Of a stretch of DNA of 64,000 bases, positions 58,988-64,000 are shown one piece after another. Position 1 is the first letter of the stretch; each line of letters opens with the position of its first letter. This DNA is from Ciborinia camelliae (Eukaryota; Ascomycota; Leotiomycetes; Helotiales; Sclerotiniaceae), in the NCBI GenBank assembly GCA_025890175.1, contig JANPYM010000009.1, forward strand, positions 765,650-829,649. The letters run 5' to 3'. The position numbers and the translations under genes are program-made. The notes under the pieces were generated by a model that was given only the letters and a program-made list of their open reading frames with translations, had not been told where the DNA came from and searched no databases.

Positions 58988-59375
58988 TTTTGCGATTATC
59001 TAAGTCGATCAGCCTGTCTACGATCTCGAGACAGTTGTCGTGGTATAGATTGTCGATGGATGTCGCTGTCGTAAGAGGATTGCAAAAAGTTCGAGAGGCT
59101 CAGCAATTCGGTAAGCCAAAATGCGCTAAGACTTAGAATGATTAGGTAAGCACTGAAAATGTGCGAAGCTGTGGATCCGAGAGGTTTTCAACCCTATGTT
59201 GGTGCCTGATTAATATGGATACAATACAATTTTGTTGCCACCTGCACCTGCAGGTGATCTGGAACCTCGTTTGGAATCAAGATCCTCTCAACCACAAATA
59301 ATCGAGTGATTGTCTCCAACCATAGCATTTCATCAAGGTGTGAAAGAAGTTCTGTTAAATGATTCTTCTGTGAAG
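58988..59375. promoter_or_regulatory. Shared divergent promoter of RPS24 and EFM3
   Basis: Only 388 bp separate the two start codons, so both promoters and leaders must fit here. No classic TATA box could be assigned with confidence; a palindromic CACCTGCACCTGCAGGTG lies near 59240. Confidence 0.6.
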
Positions 59376-60723
59376 ATGGAAACTGAGTCCGAAGGACAGA
59401 AAATGCATTCATCCCCTAAGAACAATCAATTGGATCAATTGGATCGATTTTGTCGGCAATATCTTCAACTTCTTCCAGATCTCGATTACCCGGATGAAGA
59501 ATACCTTCGAGATGGAGACTTCCAGGAAGCAATCTACTCGAGGCTATTCGAGGAAGATGTGTTGGAGTATCCTCCGCCTCAAAGATATCAACTTAAAACT
59601 CTGAAAGAGCTCACCAGAAGAATCGAGAACAGTATTCACGATTGGGAAGAACAAGTAGGTATGCACGAGATGCAATTTTTTCGGTTTAATCATAGATTCA
59701 ACATATATCTAGTATCTAGTATTACTTAGAATCATATATGTCAAATTCTTTTCTACGTTTTCGACATTTCTTCCAGTTTTCTGACAATGTCTCTCTTTTC
59801 TCCAGGGTATATCAGATAATCTTATGAGCCATCTATCCATTCTCCTCTCTACCCCAATTCCCTCAGAAGCCGCGGCCGCCCAGCAGCAATCTTATGTAAC
59901 CTATACCCTCTCCTCTCTCTCCCCTGTTCCTTCTACCTCTATAGATCCAACCCTTCAAGCTCCTACAATAACCATCCTCGAATCCGCCTCTCTTCTCTCC
60001 GGTTCCGGAACTACCGGTTTGCGAACATGGGAAGCCGCTCTCCACCTCTCAACATACATCTCCCTTAACCCACATTTAATTTCCAACAAAACAATCCTGG
60101 AGCTTGGGTGCGGGACTGGCTTTATCTCAATCCTATGCGCAAAGCATCTCGCTGCAAAGCATGTTCTGGCTACCGATGGAAGCCCCGAAACCTTGGCCCT
60201 GATGAACACAAGTCTGTTTCTCAATAATCTGGCCGATGCCATTACTTCTACACCGCCGCAAGCTGCGACGACGACGAACAAGACAAGCACATGCGAGCTC
60301 ACCTGGGGTCACATGCTTCCAACGGGAGAATTCGAGACATTTCCCGAATTCTTATCGTCAAAATCCCCACCATCCAGCTTAGCATTTGCCGCGGGATCAA
60401 ACCAAACACCACTGGATCTCATACTCGCTGCCGATGTAATTTACTCTCCTGCTGTAATCCCTTCTTTGATTGCCACTCTCGAAGATCTCTTCGATCTATA
60501 TCCGGCAGTTGAAATGTTGATATCAAGTACCATACGCAACGCTGAGACATATGGGATATTTGTAGATATGTGCAAAGAGAAGGGATGGGAGATGGAGCGG
60601 GTGGGGTTTAAACTGGTGGAGAGGAGTGAACAGGAAGGGCCGTGGTATGGAGGGTTGGGGGAAGGCATTGAGATTCTTTGGGTTAGGAATACTATGGGTG
60701 GTAGTGGGAATGGGGAATTCTGA
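59376..60723 (+). CDS. EFM3: Protein-lysine methyltransferase acting on eEF2, Efm3/FAM86 family
   Basis: Exons 59376-59654 and 59806-60723 give 398 residues. The N-terminal third has the FAM86-type region: LDRFCRQYLQLLPDLDYP, YLRDGDFQEAIYSRLF, RYQLKTLKELTRRIE, WEEQ then GISDNLMSHL. The methyltransferase core shows motif I LELGCGTGFISI, the acidic ATDGSPETL and the post-II DLILAADVIYSP that replaces DPPY in the METTL21/FAM86 protein methyltransferases. GTTGLRTWEAALHL is the conserved block just before motif I. Yeast Efm3 and human FAM86A trimethylate a lysine in domain IV of elongation factor 2 near the diphthamide; that activity is inferred. The ATG at 59376 is the first in the frame; the frame is open earlier but without ATG. 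The 151-nt intron is GT-AG in phase 0. Confidence 0.88.
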
Positions 60724-61704
60724 TAGGATTGGGCACTGGTAATGTTTCGTTTCCTTGCACATGGCCTAGTTATAATTAGAAATATCCGACCTGGGTTTAT
60801 TCTCATTGGTATACTAAATGGGGCTTTGCTTAAATTCTCAAGGCTTAATTCCACCAGATTCAATGGGTTTTTTTTCTATCTCAGTCAATTTTGATAGTAA
60901 ATTTGTTCAATAACTACCGCGTTTATCGAACGCCTTCGATAACTTTTGATTAGACATGCAACAAAAACTTCTTTGGGGAAAGAGGGGGTTCCGAGAAAGA
61001 AACGTGTTGAGATTTGGGGCTAGTAATGTATTCACTAAAGCAACTTATTTTCGATGGCCAATCAATAGGCTGTGAGAGGGGCTAAAGAGCTTGAGAATGA
61101 TTAAATATTACCTACTTTCCAGATGATCCACTCAAATGTATATATTTTTTCTCGAATAGATTAATATCACATATGAGCAGTTTATGACACGGTGATATAA
61201 GCTTGCAGGCAAAGTTATATCGGATGGAATGAATAGGATTCTATTAACTACCAGGGCTAGTATTGAACACAATCCCACCAATTGTAAGGCTTGAAACGAC
61301 TACGCAGAACTGATGAAATTACTTTTTTCTCCCACCTCTCCATTTTCCTGCTTCATTAAAGCTACACTCACACTTTCTCACCGCATGGTGTTGCTGTACA
61401 TATCAAAACTCAACACTAAGAATGGTTGCGAAATGCAGCTTTGCCCCGGACGTGCAAAGCTCGTCTCTTGACGATGGTGACAATGAATGGCATCTCGACT
61501 TCATAGATCAACTTCATAGATCAACGTTTAGTCAATCCGCACAGATGTGGAAGCATGCCTCATTCGGCTGGAATGCTTGCCAGCGAAAAGTTTCGCTGAC
61601 CCAAGAACGTTCTCTTGCCCCTTGATATTTCAGCTAATGCCGGCTCAACTGAATAAGTGCAAGTTTGCTTTACTAAATTCTCGTGAATGCAAGTTCTGTT
61701 GCAT
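60724..61704. other. Convergent intergenic region
   Basis: Nothing is coded that I can support. It separates the 3' ends of EFM3 (+) and the unknown protein (-). Confidence 0.5.
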
Positions 61705-62585
61705 TCATGAATCATCGTGCCCAATCCCGATGTTAGGGCCACTTTCTAGCCTCTCTCCAAGCTCCGTAATGGTTTCCTCATAAACTCTAGCAATATCCAC
61801 AGCTAGCTCATCGTTATCGTATTCTGAGTCGTCCTCCACATCCAAGTCCGAGCCGTCGGTTCCATTGCCCAATCCATTGTTACCGTTACCGTTACCATTT
61901 CCATTTCCGTTGCTATTATCTTCATTGCCCGTTTCTGAATCCGGTTCTACTTCCTTACTCATGACATCCACAATCATCACCCTGGTGTCCTCGACTATAC
62001 TTCTGCATCTAACCATATCGGTCTGGCTCATTCCTGCCCTTATACCCGACAGAAAACCAGGTAAAACCTCGCCCGTAACAGAGTCCTCCCCTCTCAACAA
62101 ACTGGCGAATGCATGGTCTAACTTTCTCAGAACAGCAAAGGTTCCAGTTGGTGCTGGAGGGAATTTGGTGGGATAAGTAGACATTGTGAGAGCAACATTT
62201 AGCAAGTATGGAATTTGCAAATTCGCTACACCAGTTAGTTTCAGATGCAGAAAACCATACATAGAATGTAGTACATACGTGTACCTGAGAGCCACAGCAC
62301 GTCGATTACCTCGGAAATATCCTTAGCAACCTCTCTCATACTTACATAACCAACTATTGTGTCTCCTTCTTCGGAGTCCTCGAATTTTTTAGTGTATCTC
62401 CTTGAGATATGGAGTAATTTGTTTTCTACATAGCGTCTTGCAGCTTGTTCCTTTGCCGAGCCAGCACGAAGAGGTTTCGTGCGTGGCTGTGGTAGATTGG
62501 ATGAGATGGAGCTGACTGAAGCATTGCTTGGGGAGGGAGACGGGAGAGAATACTGGAGGAAGCCTCCCGATTCAGAATGATCCAT
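61705..62585 (-). CDS. Conserved fungal protein of unknown function
   Basis: Exons 62585-62285 and 62225-61705 give 273 residues. A Ser/Pro-rich start is followed by AKEQAARRYVENKLLHISRRY, SMREVAKDISEVIDVLWLS, NLQIPYLLNVALTM, FAVLRKLDHAFASLLRGED and PGFLSGIRAGMSQTDMVRC. I recall this pattern from other ascomycetes, where automatic annotation sometimes calls it a meiotic recombination protein of DMC1 type. It has no Walker A or RecA core, so that name is not supported here. Near residues 195-245 lies an Asn-Gly repeat followed by an Asp/Glu-rich stretch. The mainly helical central part could be a protein-interaction fold. The intron (62226-62284) is GT-AG, phase 1. It is transcribed divergently from CTNNBL1. 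Confidence 0.75.
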
Positions 62586-63154
62586 AGGTAATTATTGTTT
62601 TATCAGGGATGTCAAGTATGAGGCGGATTTCGTGTCTTGAGGTCTCAGGCCAGTTATGTCAACAGCCGTCGCCTTCTTTAACGCGAGGTCAATTCTGCAC
62701 TTTTGAATTGAAGGTGGATATTTTCCTGAATATATAATCAATTTAGTAGCCAAGACTATTTATGATCAGGATTTTTATGTAGTCTCAATACCAATATTCT
62801 CTATAGTGAGTAAGGTAAAGGGGCAACAAAGGCTGCTCCAAACGAATAGGTAATAAGTTGAATGGATAATGGAATGTGAAGACTGCCCAGCTTGTCAGCC
62901 TTGTCGAGATAGTGATGACTAAGCAAGGCCTGTGTTTGACCTTCATTCATGGAGCTCCAAAAGTTATAACTTCCAAGGTTCTCGAGTAAACAAACCACAA
63001 ATATCAATTTCGATTCCATAATCCTTCCACTGCATCCTACTACCCCAATCTTTGGGTAATTTCATCGTGTACATGACCGCGATCTTTATACTAACAAAAT
63101 CGCACTCTTAAACACCTACAAACGCCCAGCCTCGAGCAAATCCCATTCGTTACA
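62586..63154. promoter_or_regulatory. Shared divergent intergenic region, unknown protein and CTNNBL1
   Basis: The 569 bp between the two start codons must contain both promoters. The last 60 bp before the CTNNBL1 ATG are C/A-rich, like a leader. No specific factor site is claimed. Confidence 0.5.
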
Positions 63155-64000
63155 ATGACAAGTATTGATGATTTATTCAAGGTGCGCATTTCTTCTTCTA
63201 GTTCCCCGATCTCCCAGCTAACTTTCTGTAGAAGCCAGCTTTACCCAGTCATAAGCGCAAGTTAGAACCTACTCGAGATCCAAGTTAGCAGCTCTTCTAT
63301 TCCTCGACCCTTTTTTTTGCTAAGCAACCATTTAGATGAGATCTACAAATCCGCGAAATTATCTGTAAATGGCCATGCCAAAAGTAATGGTAAACAACCC
63401 GCAGTAGAGGAAGACGATGATATTGAAGCCGGACCCTCAGCTCCACCCGAGGATGACGACGAAGACTATGGACCAGATATCCCGGATGATGAAGAAGGAC
63501 GGTTCTTCGGTGGTGGAATCACGAAGGATGAATCGGAAATATTAGATTATATGGATGGACAAGAAAGCGCAGAAATTGTTCCCGAGAAAATCGACTCGGC
63601 ATGGCTAAGGAAAATGGCGCTGAACTTCGAGAAGAAGATCACGAAAAATGCGGAATTAAGAGCGAAATTTGAGAGCGATCCACATAAGTTCATGGGAAGT
63701 GAAGCGGATTTAGATGCGGATATTAAAGCACTGAGCATTCTATCGGAACATCCAGAACTATATAGGGAGTTTGCGAAGCTGGGGTGTGTTGGGAGCTTAG
63801 TTGGATTACTGGCACACGAAAATACGGACATTGCGATTGATGCGGTAGAGATCATCAGCGAACTTACAGACGAAGATGTGGAGGCCGAACAAGAGCAATG
63901 GAACGAAATCGTGGATGCTATGATTGAAGCAGATTTATTGGGTCTGCTAGTTTCGAATTTTGCGAGGTTTAATGAAAGCAATGAGTCGGATAGGAGTGGC
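63155..64000 (+). CDS. CTNNBL1: Beta-catenin-like protein 1 (CTNNBL1), 5' part
   Basis: Exons 63155-63181, 63232-63283 and 63336 onward give the first 248 residues; the gene runs off the window. The short first exon encodes MTSIDDLFK. A basic stretch SHKRKLEPTRDP looks like a nuclear localisation signal. An acidic region (EEDDDIEAGPS, DDDEDYGPDIPDDEEGRFFGGG) leads into the armadillo-like core: LDYMDGQE, SAWLRKMALNFEKKI, ALSILSEHPELYREFAKLGC, LLAHENTDIAIDAVEIISELTDED. CTNNBL1 associates with the Prp19/CDC5L spliceosome complex and binds nuclear localisation signals; it is absent from budding yeast but kept in filamentous fungi and fission yeast. Intron borders are GT-AG and phases agree. Confidence 0.92.

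Noticed and set aside
61705..62585. Naming this gene DMC1
   Set aside because: No Walker A, Walker B or RecA-core motif is present in the 273 residues, so the label sometimes attached to this family is not justified by the sequence.

Overview
The window reads as nuclear DNA of a filamentous ascomycete, most likely a leotiomycete of the Botrytis/Sclerotinia type. That name is an inference from protein style, gene content and the intergenic texture; no marker gene fixes the species. Evidence for a fungus: short GT-AG introns (47 to 254 nt), spliced genes on both strands, and fungal-type products (Flo8/SomA LisH activator, Boi1-type SH3-SAM-PH scaffold, PY-motif arrestin, Zn2Cys6 factor). For each intact gene the exon chain was built by hand, and every complete chain closes in frame from ATG to stop.

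Layout. 1-3.7 kb: gene-free, microsatellite-rich. 3.7-4.8: seven-zinc-knuckle GIS2/CNBP protein (+). 4.8-13.2: 8.5 kb without a recognisable gene, holding two long purine tracts, a nonamer tandem array and two short inverted-repeat elements. 13.3-15.8: SomA/Flo8 (+). 17.9-19.3: SRPK-like kinase pseudogene (-). 20.6-22.9: MOSC-ferredoxin reductase-[2Fe-2S] fusion (+). 24.6-24.8: Tom6-like small protein (+). 25.7-26.1: tandemly duplicated promoter segment, one copy broken by a MITE. 26.3-27.9: FAD monooxygenase (+). 29.6-33.4: MIZ/SP-RING SUMO-ligase-like protein (-). 36.0-39.1: Boi1-like scaffold (+). 43.0-45.0: MFS transporter (+) behind a 35-bp tandem repeat. 45.7-47.3: arrestin-like adaptor (+). 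48.6-50.1: Cyp6/PPIL4 cyclophilin-RRM protein (-). 53.4-55.0: Zn2Cys6 factor (+). 58.4-59.0: RPS24 (-). 59.4-60.7: eEF2 methyltransferase Efm3 (+). 61.7-62.6: conserved fungal protein of unknown function (-). 63.2-64.0: CTNNBL1 (+), cut by the window edge.

These are mostly independent housekeeping and regulatory genes, not one pathway. The links that can be argued are the divergent pairs: RPS24/EFM3 (both translation, 388 bp between start codons), the unknown protein/CTNNBL1 (569 bp), MIZ protein/BOI1 (2.5 kb) and CYP6/Zn2Cys6 (3.2 kb). No CRISPR, phage, rRNA or tRNA gene was recognised, and no clear biosynthetic cluster. The most unusual content is a multiply broken kinase gene, two families of short TIR elements with target-site duplications, a regulatory duplication interrupted by one of them, and several splice arrangements that could switch protein function.
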